64,000 bases of DNA. Origin: JBCBSK01 sp965250105 (lineage in GTDB: Bacteria; Pseudomonadota; Alphaproteobacteria; Rhizobiales; Tepidamorphaceae). Shown here piece by piece: positions 36,025 through 43,729 of this stretch. A program made the translations under genes and the position numbers. The notes under the pieces were generated by a model. The model saw only the letters and a program-made list of their open reading frames with translations. It did not search any database and was not told the origin of the DNA. Location of the stretch: the NCBI GenBank assembly GCA_965250105.1, contig OZ252290.1, positions 2,418,001 to 2,482,000 of the forward strand, given 5' to 3'. The stretch's first letter is position 1, and each line of letters starts with the position of its first letter.

Positions 36025-36064
36025 GGCATGTCCAGTGAACCAAGGTTCACTGGACATGCCCTAA
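36021..36064. repeat. Perfect 44-nt palindrome overlapping the mtnP stop codon
   Basis: Two 21-base arms (36021-36041 and 36044-36064) are exactly complementary with only two bases between them. The mtnP TAG is at 36022-36024. The right arm runs into intergenic repeat copy 1. It could act as a transcript end or a cruciform; no T run follows. Confidence 0.85.
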
Positions 36065-36126
36065 CCCATTGATTTTCCGCAGTTCCGGAAGCGAAGCCGG
36101 TTCCCACTTTCGCTGGAATTGCTCTA
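36056..36126 (-). repeat. 71-nt intergenic repeat, copy 1 (upstream of apt)
   Basis: Read on the minus strand, this segment begins TAGAGCAATTCCAGCGAAAG and aligns without gaps to copy 2 at 36713-36783; I count 59 of 71 identical positions. It resembles the short intergenic repeats common in Hyphomicrobiales genomes. It is followed (minus strand) by the 44-nt palindrome. Confidence 0.8.
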
Positions 36127-36154
36127 GAACGATGCCGGACCGACGAGATCTGAC

Positions 36155-36715
36155 ATGAGCAATGGAAATGGCAGCCTGCCGATCGCCGACGAGCTTGCCC
36201 GCGCGATCCGCACCATCCCCGACTATCCCAAGCCGGGCATCCAGTTCCGCGACATCACCACGATGCTGGGCGATGCCAAGGCGTTCCGCCGCGCGGTCGA
36301 CGAACTAGTCCAGCCCTGGGCCGGCGCCAAGATCGACAAGGTCGCCGGCATCGAGGCGCGCGGCTTCATTCTCGGCGGCGCGGTGGCGCATCAATTGTCG
36401 GCGGGCTTCGTGCCGATCCGCAAGAAGGGCAAGCTGCCGCATGAAACGGTGCGCGTCGCCTATTCGCTGGAATACGGGCTCGACGAGATGGAGATGCACA
36501 CCGACGCCATACAGGAAGGCGAGAAGGTCGTGCTGGTCGATGATCTGATCGCGACCGGGGGCACGGCCGAGGGCGCGGTGAAGCTGTTGCGCCAGATCGG
36601 CGCCGATGTCGTCGCCGCCGTCTTCGTCATCGACCTGCCCGAACTCGGCGGCGCCGACAAGATCCGCGCGCTCGACGTGCCGGTCCGCACGCTCATCGCC
36701 TTTGACGGGCACTAG
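36155..36715 (+). CDS. apt: Adenine phosphoribosyltransferase
   Basis: A 186-residue type I phosphoribosyltransferase that makes AMP from adenine and PRPP. The PRPP-binding loop is V-V-L-V-D-D-L-I-A-T-G-G-T-A-E-G (residues 125-140). Further family features are P-D-Y-P-K-P-G-I-Q-F-R-D-I-T near the N-terminus and E-A-R-G-F-I-L-G around residue 67. It consumes the adenine released by MtnP upstream. The gene is bracketed by two inverted copies of the same 71-nt repeat; its TAG stop forms the first three bases of copy 2. Confidence 0.96.
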   Translation: MSNGNGSLPIADELARAIRTIPDYPKPGIQFRDITTMLGDAKAFRRAVDELVQPWAGAKIDKVAGIEARGFILGGAVAHQLSAGFVPIRKKGKLPHETVRVAYSLEYGLDEMEMHTDAIQEGEKVVLVDDLIATGGTAEGAVKLLRQIGADVVAAVFVIDLPELGGADKIRALDVPVRTLIAFDGH

Positions 36716-36783
36716 AGCCGTTCCAGCGAAAGTGGGGACCGGTTTCGCGTCCGGAATTGCGAGACATCAAGAGGTTAGAGCAT
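36713..36783 (+). repeat. 71-nt intergenic repeat, copy 2 (downstream of apt)
   Basis: Plus-strand copy beginning TAGAGCCGTTCCAGCGAAAG, in inverted orientation relative to copy 1. Its 5-prime end coincides with the apt stop codon. Confidence 0.8.
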
Positions 36784-36821
36784 TCTTCGTCGGACTCGCC
36801 GTGCGATCCCGACAAAGAATG
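36781..36821. repeat. Hairpin at the end of repeat copy 2
   Basis: CATTCTTCGTCGG (36781-36793) and CCGACAAAGAATG (36809-36821) are complementary with one mismatch. As with copy 1, a palindrome directly abuts the repeat body, but its sequence is different. Confidence 0.65.
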
Positions 36822-36848
36822 TCAATCCGATCCGAGGCGGCGGGAGCC

Positions 36849-37226
36849 CTACAAGCCGCGTTCGGCGAAGACCTTCTTGGCGGCGCGGAAGCATTCGAGC
36901 GCCTGCGGCACGCCGCAATAGATGCCGATGACGTGGATGATGGCGCGGATCTCGTCCTTGCTGACGCCATTGTTCAGCGCCCCACGGCAATGGGTCTCCC
37001 ATTCCTGCATCTTGCCCAGCGCGCCGAGCATGGAAAGGTTCATCATCGAGCGTGTCTTGGCGTCGATCGTCTCGTCGCCCCAGCCAAAGCCCCAGCACCA
37101 GGCGGTCATCGCTTCCTGGAACGGGCGGGTGAAATCGTCGGCAGCGGCGAGGTTCTTCTCGACATAGTCGGTGCCGAGCGTCGCCTTGCGCTGGGCGAGG
37201 CCGGTCTCGAAAAGATCGTCATTCAT
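36849..37226 (-). CDS. Carboxymuconolactone-decarboxylase-family protein
   Basis: A 125-residue all-helical protein of the CMD/AhpD superfamily. The segment H-C-R-G-A-L-N-N-G-V-S-K-D-E-I and the later G-V-P-Q-A-L-E-C-F resemble 4-carboxymuconolactone decarboxylase (PcaC) more than the AhpD peroxidase type; there is no CxxC motif. True PcaC acts in the protocatechuate pathway, but no other protocatechuate genes are here, so it may do another decarboxylation or isomerisation in this cluster. Its start overlaps the stop of the pentapeptide-repeat gene (ATGA at 37223-37226). Last gene of the minus-strand catabolic unit. Confidence 0.82.
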   Translation of the reverse strand: MNDDLFETGLAQRKATLGTDYVEKNLAAADDFTRPFQEAMTAWCWGFGWGDETIDAKTRSMMNLSMLGALGKMQEWETHCRGALNNGVSKDEIRAIIHVIGIYCGVPQALECFRAAKKVFAERGL

Positions 37227-37564
37227 GTCTCGATGTCCTTTTGAACCTTGAGAGCTTGTTCCACCAAAGGCGCTATCTCGATACCGTTGATCGTCAGCCC
37301 GTCGATGCGCGCCTCGGTGATCTCTGCGCCAGCGAGATCGACCTTCGACAGGCTGAGGCCCGACAGATTGACGTCTTGGAAGGTCGCGCCGGCCATGTTG
37401 GCGTCCGTCACGCTAAGGCCCGCCATGGTGGCTTTTTCCACCGCGCAGCCGCCGAGATTGACGTTATGCAGCCGCGAGCCCGACAGGTTGACGTCGTCGA
37501 AGCGGGAGCCGGACAGATTGGCGTGCTGGGCGTCGATCCGGTGGGTGGTGTCCTTGAGCTTCAT
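37223..37564 (-). CDS. Small pentapeptide-repeat-like protein
   Basis: A 113-residue protein built mainly of pentapeptide-like repeats from about residue 12 to 90, for example A-N-L-S-G, V-N-L-S-G, V-N-L-G-G, A-N-M-A-G, V-N-L-S-G and V-D-L-A-G. This predicts a short right-handed quadrilateral beta-helix of roughly four coils. There is no signal peptide or membrane segment. Larger family members mimic DNA or act in assemblies; no function can be assigned to this one. It is translationally coupled to the CMD-like gene and follows the aldehyde dehydrogenase gene by 36 bases, so it appears to be a real member of the catabolic operon. Confidence 0.78.
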   Translation of the reverse strand: MKLKDTTHRIDAQHANLSGSRFDDVNLSGSRLHNVNLGGCAVEKATMAGLSVTDANMAGATFQDVNLSGLSLSKVDLAGAEITEARIDGLTINGIEIAPLVEQALKVQKDIET

Positions 37565-37600
37565 CGCATGACCTCCTTGCAGGGCCTCGTCGAGGACCCA

Positions 37601-39046
37601 TCAGCCGAGCCTTATCGCGACATTCTTCGTCTGGACATAGTTCCACAGCGCCTCGCGCCCCTTTTCCCGGCCATAGCCCGATTTGCCATAGCCGCCGAAC
37701 GGGGTTTCGACACCGCCGGCGAACCATTCATTGACGAAGACCTGGCCGGCCTTCAGGTCGCGGGCAGCGCGCGTCGCCCGGTCGAGATCGCGGGTGAAGA
37801 CACCACCGACGAGGCCGTAATCGGTACCGTTGGCGATGGCGATCGCCGTGTCGTCGTCGCGGAACCTGAGGACCGACAGGACGGGGCCGAACACTTCCTC
37901 ATTGGCGATACGGTGGTCCGGCGTCACATCGGTGAAGATGGTGGGTTCGAGAAAGAAGCCCGGCCGGTTCAGCCTGCGCCCGCCGGTCGCGGCGGTGGCG
38001 CCCTCGCGCTGGGCGTCGGCGCACATGTCGGCGGCGCGGTCGCGCTGTTTCTCGGAGATCATCGCGCCCATATTGGCGCCGAAATCGGGCCGCTCCAGAC
38101 CGGGGCCGACCGACAGGCCGCGCGCCATGTCGACCACCGCCTCGACCACCTCGTCATGGATGTCGTCATGCACGACAAGCCGTGACATGGCCGAACAGAC
38201 CTGGCCGGCGCCGAAATAGATGCCCCAGCGCACGCTGTCGACGAGACCGTCGACATCGGCGTCGGGATAGACGATGGCCGCCGACTTGCCGCCGAGTTCC
38301 AGGATGCAGGGCACGACATTGCCGGCCGCCGCCCGGGCCACCGAAATGCCCGTCGGAACCGAGCCCGTGAAGACCAGCTGGTCGATGTCGGGATGCGCCG
38401 CCAGCGCCGCGCCCGCCTCATGACCGAGGCCGCACAGGAGATTGACCGCGCCCGGCGGAAAGCCCGCCGCCTCGGCGGCTTCGGCGATGAAGGCATTGGT
38501 CAGGGGATCGAGTTCCGGCGTCTTGACCACCGAGGCATTGCCGGTGGCGAGCGCCGCCGAGAGCGAGCGCGCCGTCATTTCGAGCGGATAGTTCCACGGC
38601 ACGATCTGCGCCGATACGCCATAGGGCTCGTAGGTCGTATAGTCGATATAGCCCGCGCCGAGCGGGATCGAGCGGCCTTCGAGCGTCTCCGCCTGATTGC
38701 CGTAATATTCGAAATAGCGCGCCGCGCCCTCGATCTCGAGCCGCGATTCCCACAAGGGCTTGCCCGCCTCGCGGGTCAGCAGCGGGGCGATCTCGTCGAT
38801 CCGCTCGAGAAGATGGCTGCCCATCTTTTGAACCATGCGGCCGCGTTCGACCGGTCGCATGGCCGTCAGAACCCCGCTCTCATGGCAGCGTCGGCCGGCC
38901 TGGACCGCGCGGTCGATATCGGCGCCATCGGCCAGCGCCTGTTCGCCCATCGGTTCGCCCGTCGCCGGATCGTCGATCGAGATCCGGCCGGCGCCGCCGT
39001 CGATCCAGGCGCCGCCGACATAGTTCCGGTGATAGAGCTCAGCCAT
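37601..39046 (-). CDS. Aldehyde dehydrogenase of the catabolic cluster
   Basis: A 481-residue ALDH. Landmarks: V-P-W-N-Y-P-L-E in the cofactor domain, F-T-G-S-V-P-T-G, the base in I-L-E-L-G-G-K-S, the nucleophile Cys284 in G-A-G-Q-V-C-S-A, and E-E-V-F-G-P-V. It is closest in style to betaine-aldehyde / aminoaldehyde dehydrogenases, which fits an amine-degradation role, but the call is inference. The start at 39046 overlaps the Rieske oxygenase gene by eight bases. It is the second ALDH in the window; the one at 575 is in a different context. Confidence 0.93.
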   Translation of the reverse strand: MAELYHRNYVGGAWIDGGAGRISIDDPATGEPMGEQALADGADIDRAVQAGRRCHESGVLTAMRPVERGRMVQKMGSHLLERIDEIAPLLTREAGKPLWESRLEIEGAARYFEYYGNQAETLEGRSIPLGAGYIDYTTYEPYGVSAQIVPWNYPLEMTARSLSAALATGNASVVKTPELDPLTNAFIAEAAEAAGFPPGAVNLLCGLGHEAGAALAAHPDIDQLVFTGSVPTGISVARAAAGNVVPCILELGGKSAAIVYPDADVDGLVDSVRWGIYFGAGQVCSAMSRLVVHDDIHDEVVEAVVDMARGLSVGPGLERPDFGANMGAMISEKQRDRAADMCADAQREGATAATGGRRLNRPGFFLEPTIFTDVTPDHRIANEEVFGPVLSVLRFRDDDTAIAIANGTDYGLVGGVFTRDLDRATRAARDLKAGQVFVNEWFAGGVETPFGGYGKSGYGREKGREALWNYVQTKNVAIRLG

Positions 39047-40133
39047 GGTCGACGCCCTCGCGCATCCATTGCTGAAGCACGCGGACGGAGTGTTCCGAAC
39101 TGACGCCGCATTTCGGGTCGATGACGAGAGGCCCGGGGCGATAGCCACGGCTCGACAGGCCGCGCTGCACCGATTCGACGAGATGGATGTCCTCTTCCAC
39201 CGTCGTCGCGCGGTCCTGCACGGCGAGCCGCCGGATGACCTCGGAATCGACCCCGTCGATGGTATACCAGCCGCGCCACACCACGACATTGGCCGTATCC
39301 ACCGCGCGCCAATGGTAGGTGTTCAAGACATTGCCCGGATAGACCTGGAACGAGAACATCGGCCACAGGAACCAGGACGAATACTCCCCGGCATGGGGAT
39401 TGGCGTCGAGATCGATCGGATAGGTCATCCGGTCGAGGTTCTGGCATTCGGTGGTGTGGCGCAGGCAATGGCCCTGCGGCTGGATGTCATAGGTCTCGGG
39501 CTTGACCACGCCGGTCGCGAAGGTCGGGTGGTTGAGCTGGCAGTGATAGCATTCCGAATAGTTCTCGATGGAGACCTTCCAGTTGCACTTTTCCGGGATC
39601 TCGACCCATTCGAGCGGCTGCAGCCGGTCGATATGCGGCACGAAGGCGCGTAACTCCGCGCGTGCATTGGGAAACCAGTCGTCCATCGGGGCGGCATCGG
39701 GATCGAGATTGACGAACAGGAAGCCGAGGAAATCCTCGATCCGCACCTCGGTGAGGCAGACCTTGCTGCGGTCGAAGCCGTCGACGGCGCGCACATTGGG
39801 GCCGGAACGCAATTCGCCGGACAGTTCATAGGTCCAGGCGTGATAGGGGCAGACCAGAAGCTTGGTATTGCCTTCGCCCTCGACCAGCCGATGCGCCCGG
39901 TGCTGGCAGACATTGTAGAAGGCGCGCAAATTGCCGTCCTTGCCGCGCAGGCAGATCAGGCTTTCGCCGGCGATCTCGACGGTGAAGTAATCGCCCGGCT
40001 TGGTCAGAAGCGACGCATGGCCGGCGAACTGCCAGGTCCGCGCCAGGACACCCTGGCGCTCGGCGGCGAAGATCTCGGGATCGGTATAGTAGCGCGCATC
40101 CAGCGTGCGGATCAGATCGGCATGGGCGGTCAT
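39039..40133 (-). CDS. Rieske non-haem iron oxygenase, alpha subunit (probable N-demethylase or hydroxylase)
   Basis: A 364-residue oxygenase. The Rieske [2Fe-2S] site is C-Q-H-R-A-H (Cys76, His78) and C-P-Y-H (Cys95, His98), spaced 16 residues. The mononuclear iron site includes N-Y-S-E-C-Y-H-C-Q-L-N-H (Glu194, His197, His202) and a late acid in E-E-D-I-H-L-V-E-S. This single-component alpha type includes stachydrine, glycine betaine and carnitine oxygenases, which remove or cleave quaternary-amine groups. No reductase partner gene is in the window. The ATG at 40133 has GGAGGA at nine bases and overlaps the regulator stop (ATGA), so I prefer it to 40142. Confidence 0.92.
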   Translation of the reverse strand: MTAHADLIRTLDARYYTDPEIFAAERQGVLARTWQFAGHASLLTKPGDYFTVEIAGESLICLRGKDGNLRAFYNVCQHRAHRLVEGEGNTKLLVCPYHAWTYELSGELRSGPNVRAVDGFDRSKVCLTEVRIEDFLGFLFVNLDPDAAPMDDWFPNARAELRAFVPHIDRLQPLEWVEIPEKCNWKVSIENYSECYHCQLNHPTFATGVVKPETYDIQPQGHCLRHTTECQNLDRMTYPIDLDANPHAGEYSSWFLWPMFSFQVYPGNVLNTYHWRAVDTANVVVWRGWYTIDGVDSEVIRRLAVQDRATTVEEDIHLVESVQRGLSSRGYRPGPLVIDPKCGVSSEHSVRVLQQWMREGVDHG

Positions 40134-41053
40134 TCGGTCCATTCCTCCCGGTAGAGGCCGAGCGCATGGCGCCTTTCATGGAAGGCGCGCACGCGGTCGA
40201 CGATGTCTGGGCTCGCCGTGGCGATGACGAAAGACAGGAGCGTTTCCAGAAGCGCGATGGTCGATACCGACGACGGGAAGAATTGCGGCGTCTCGGCGGC
40301 GACGACGAAACCGTGCTCCGAGCCGATGATGAGCGGCGAGGCTGGGCTGTCGGAAATCCCGACGATCTTGACGCCCTGGCTGCGCGCGAGCTCGACCGCC
40401 TCGACCACTTCGGTGCGATAGGGGCGGCAGGTGATGGCGATCAACACGTCGCGACGGTCGGCGCGGGCGAGATCGTCGGTGGCGGTCGAGCCGGCGCGCG
40501 GAATGGCATGGAATTGCTCCATGCCGGTGCCGGCGAGATAGGCGAAATTGCGCGCATTGGCATTGTTGACGCCGACGCCAAGCACGAAGGTCTGGCGCGA
40601 CGCCCAGATGGTCTTGGCGGCCGCCGTCAGGTCGGCGCCGTCGATCCCGGCGAAGGTATCTTCGATATTGCCGATCGCCGAGGCGACCATGTCGGCATAG
40701 AGCCCGCCGAGCCGGCCGCTCCTGCTGAGCGATTGCAGCCAGCGTGCCCGGTCGGGAAAGCTCGGCCCGCCGCGCCGGATCTCCTCGCGGAACGGGGCGC
40801 GGAAATCGTCATAGCCCTCGAAGCCGACGGTGCGCGCCATGCGCACGAAGGAGTTCGGCTTGACGCCCGCCGCATCGGCGATCTCGCGGATCGACGACAC
40901 GCCGACGTCATTGGGATTTTCCAGCACATAGGCCGCCGCCTTGCGCAGCTCCGGCGTCAGCGTGTCGAGCTCTGCCGAGAGCGCCGACAACACGTCCTGC
41001 GGCGCGGCGTCGGGCGCCGCATCGGACGAGGATGGAACGATCGTTTCATTCAT
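40130..41053 (-). CDS. MurR/RpiR-family transcriptional regulator
   Basis: A 307-residue regulator with an N-terminal RpiR helix-turn-helix (about 20-95; S-S-I-R-E-I-A-D-A-A-G-V-K-P-N-S-F-V-R) and a SIS sugar-isomerase-like domain (about 130-270), which usually binds a phosphosugar or other pathway metabolite. It is the first gene of the minus-strand unit, coupled to the Rieske gene by ATGA, and is divergent from the flavoenzyme gene at 41210. The 156-base shared upstream region is the natural place for its operator, so it probably controls both arms of the cluster. Effector unknown. Confidence 0.92.
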   Translation of the reverse strand: MNETIVPSSSDAAPDAAPQDVLSALSAELDTLTPELRKAAAYVLENPNDVGVSSIREIADAAGVKPNSFVRMARTVGFEGYDDFRAPFREEIRRGGPSFPDRARWLQSLSRSGRLGGLYADMVASAIGNIEDTFAGIDGADLTAAAKTIWASRQTFVLGVGVNNANARNFAYLAGTGMEQFHAIPRAGSTATDDLARADRRDVLIAITCRPYRTEVVEAVELARSQGVKIVGISDSPASPLIIGSEHGFVVAAETPQFFPSSVSTIALLETLLSFVIATASPDIVDRVRAFHERRHALGLYREEWTE

Positions 41054-41209
41054 GATTGACGATGGTATAAACGTGCGATTACGCTGTCCATCGGAAAGTG
41101 ACGCCGTCGGCAGCGATTGATCGAGATCGCGCGGCGGCGTCGCGCGGACAGGTCGTGAGACCCGCCTCCATCGGTCGATCCGAGCCGAGGCACATCAGGG
41201 GAAGATGCG

Positions 41210-43729
41210 GTGGACCAGGTGGAACAAGAGACGGACTCGCGGCTGCCGACGACGGCGCGGGTGGTGATCGTCGGCGGCGGCGTCATGGGCTGCGGGCTCG
41301 CCTATCACCTCGCCCATGAGGGCTGGTCCGATGTCGTCCTGCTCGAAAAGGCCGAACTGACCTCGGGCTCGACCTGGCATGCGGCCGGGCAGATCACCCA
41401 TTCGACGTCGAGCTTCGGGCTCGGCAAATGCGTCGGCTACAATATCGACCTCTATGCCGGCGCGCTCGAAGCCGAGACCGGCCAGTCGGTCACCTGGCAT
41501 GGCTGCGGCTCGTTCCGGCTCGCCTATACCGAGGACGAGATGGACTGGCTGCGCCAGACGCTGAGCGTTGGCGCGGCACTCGGTTTCCCGATGGAACTCG
41601 TCGGGCCCGACCGGATCGCCGAACTGCATCCCTTCTACAATCTCGACGGCGTGCTCGGCGGGTTGCACACGCCCGAGGACGGCCATGTCGACCCCTCCGG
41701 CGTGACCCAGGCCCTGGCCATCGGGGCGCGCCAGAAGGGCGCGCGCATCATCCGCCATTGCCGGGCGACCGACATCAAGCGCCAGCCGACCGGTGAATGG
41801 AAGGTTTCCACCGAACGGGGCGACATATTGTGCGAGCATGTCGTCAATGCCGGCGGCACCTATGCCCGCCAGATGGGCGAATGGTCGGGGCTTCTGCTGC
41901 CGATGACCTCGATGACGCACCATTATTTCGTCACCGATCCGGTGCCCGAGTTCCAGGACCTCGATCGCGAACTGCCGGTGATCCGCGACGACCGTCTGGT
42001 GTCCGGCTATATCCGCTTGGAGCAGAAGGCCGGGCTGATCGGGATCTATGAGAAGGAAAATCCGAACGCGGTCTGGATCGATCATTGCCCGTGGGAAGCG
42101 GAGAACGAACTCTTCGATCCCGACTATGACCGCATCATGCCCTGGCTCGAAAACGCCATGGAGCGCATGCCGGTGCTCGCCGAGCGCGGGCTGAAGCGGG
42201 CGGTGCATGGCGCGATCTCGCATCCGCCCGACGGCAATCCGATGATCGGGCCGGCGCCGGGCGCGCCGAATTACTGGTGCTGCTGCGGCACCCAGATCGG
42301 CATCGGCTGGGGGCCGGGACTGACCCGCGAGCTGGCGCGCTGGATGGTGCATGGCGCGGCCGATATCTCGATGCGCGAATTCGATCCGCGCCGCTTCGGC
42401 GGCTACGCCACCAAGGAATGGCAGGTCGAAAAAGCCAAGGAAGACTATTGCCTGCGCCACGAAGTGCCGTTCCCGCATTTCAACCGGCTGGCCGGGCGGC
42501 CGATCAAGCCGAGCCCGCTCCATGACCGGCTGAAGGCGAAGGGCGCGGTCTTCGAAGAGGTCTACGGCCACGAACGGCCGCGCTGGTTCGCGCGCGATGG
42601 TGTCGCCCAGCACGACCATTACGGCTTCGGCCGCACGCCCGTGCATGATGTCGTGGCGGCCGAAGTCGCGGCGGTGCGCCAGCGCGTCGGCATCATGGAC
42701 GTGACCGCCTTCACCAAGATCGCCGTGTCGGGGCCCGATGCGGAAAAGCTGCTCGACCGGCTGGTGGCCAACCGCCTGCCGCGCAAAACAGGCGGCATCG
42801 CGCTCACCCATATGCTCAACCGGCGCGGCCGGATCGAGCTCGAAACCACCGTGGTGCGGCTGGCCGAGGACCGGTTCTATCTCGTCTGCGCCGCCTTCTT
42901 CGAACAACGCCTGCTCGACCACCTTGCCCGGAACGCCGATGGCGTGGCGGTCAAAATCGACAATCTGTCGACCGACTGGTCGGCGCTCGCGCTGCAAGGC
43001 CCCGCGGCGCGCGATGTGTTGCGGGTCAATACGCCGGCCGCCCTCGACAATGGCCGTTTCCGTTGGCTGACGGCGCAGGAGATCGAGATCGCCGGCCACA
43101 TGATGTGGGCCTTGCGGCTGTCCTATGCCGGCGAACTCGGCTGGGAGATCCATGGCCCGGCCGAACACATGCCGGCCGTCTATGACGCGCTATGGGCGAC
43201 CGGCACCGCGCATGGTATCGCCGATTACGGCTCCTTCGCGATGAACGCCATGCGCATGGAAAAAGCGTTCCCGGGTGCCGGTGAACTGACCAATGAGGTG
43301 ACCCTGCCGGAAGCCGATGTGATGCGCTTCGTCAAAACCGACAAGGGCGATTTCCTCGGCCGCGACGCGACGCTTCGGGCCATGGAACGGGCCTTGCCCT
43401 GGCGCTGTGTCTATCTCGCCATCGAGCCCGACGGCGTCGCCGACGGCCATGGTGGCGAAGCGGTCCTGAAGGACGGCGTCAGGGTCGGCGCGACCAGTTC
43501 GGTCGCCTATGGCCACACGGTTGGCAAGATCCTGGCCTTCGCCTATGTCGCGCCTGACGCGGGCGTGCCGGGAACCGCGCTCGACGTCGTCGTCATGGGC
43601 GAGCCGCGCAAGGCCGTGGTGCTCGACCGCGCGGCCTATGATCCCGACAGCCTGTTGCCGCGCACGGATGCGGACGACGACGCGGCGACGGGCCTAGGCA
43701 GGGTTGCGGCGCGGACGGACGCGGCATGA
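41210..43729 (+). CDS. FAD-dependent demethylating dehydrogenase with C-terminal GcvT domain (DMGDH/sarcosine dehydrogenase-like)
   Basis: An 839-residue flavoprotein. The N-terminal half is a DAO-type FAD domain: V-I-V-G-G-G-V-M-G-C-G-L (about 19-30) and S-G-S-T-W-H-A-A-G, whose His57 corresponds to the histidine that covalently holds FAD in dimethylglycine and sarcosine dehydrogenases. The second half (about 430-830) is an aminomethyltransferase (GcvT) domain that would pass the released one-carbon unit to tetrahydrofolate. It would remove N-methyl groups from a secondary or tertiary amine. The GTG start is preceded by AGGGGAAG. It begins the plus-strand arm and overlaps the next gene by ATGA. 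Exact substrate unknown. Confidence 0.92.
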   Translation: MDQVEQETDSRLPTTARVVIVGGGVMGCGLAYHLAHEGWSDVVLLEKAELTSGSTWHAAGQITHSTSSFGLGKCVGYNIDLYAGALEAETGQSVTWHGCGSFRLAYTEDEMDWLRQTLSVGAALGFPMELVGPDRIAELHPFYNLDGVLGGLHTPEDGHVDPSGVTQALAIGARQKGARIIRHCRATDIKRQPTGEWKVSTERGDILCEHVVNAGGTYARQMGEWSGLLLPMTSMTHHYFVTDPVPEFQDLDRELPVIRDDRLVSGYIRLEQKAGLIGIYEKENPNAVWIDHCPWEAENELFDPDYDRIMPWLENAMERMPVLAERGLKRAVHGAISHPPDGNPMIGPAPGAPNYWCCCGTQIGIGWGPGLTRELARWMVHGAADISMREFDPRRFGGYATKEWQVEKAKEDYCLRHEVPFPHFNRLAGRPIKPSPLHDRLKAKGAVFEEVYGHERPRWFARDGVAQHDHYGFGRTPVHDVVAAEVAAVRQRVGIMDVTAFTKIAVSGPDAEKLLDRLVANRLPRKTGGIALTHMLNRRGRIELETTVVRLAEDRFYLVCAAFFEQRLLDHLARNADGVAVKIDNLSTDWSALALQGPAARDVLRVNTPAALDNGRFRWLTAQEIEIAGHMMWALRLSYAGELGWEIHGPAEHMPAVYDALWATGTAHGIADYGSFAMNAMRMEKAFPGAGELTNEVTLPEADVMRFVKTDKGDFLGRDATLRAMERALPWRCVYLAIEPDGVADGHGGEAVLKDGVRVGATSSVAYGHTVGKILAFAYVAPDAGVPGTALDVVVMGEPRKAVVLDRAAYDPDSLLPRTDADDDAATGLGRVAARTDAA

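Noticed and set aside
36849..37226. Assigning the CMD-like gene as pcaC of the protocatechuate pathway
   Set aside because: No other protocatechuate genes (pcaGH, pcaB, pcaD) are present and the gene is coupled to an unrelated operon.
41195..43168. A 657-codon antisense frame opposite the flavoenzyme gene
   Set aside because: Shadow of the DMGDH-like gene; no family features.
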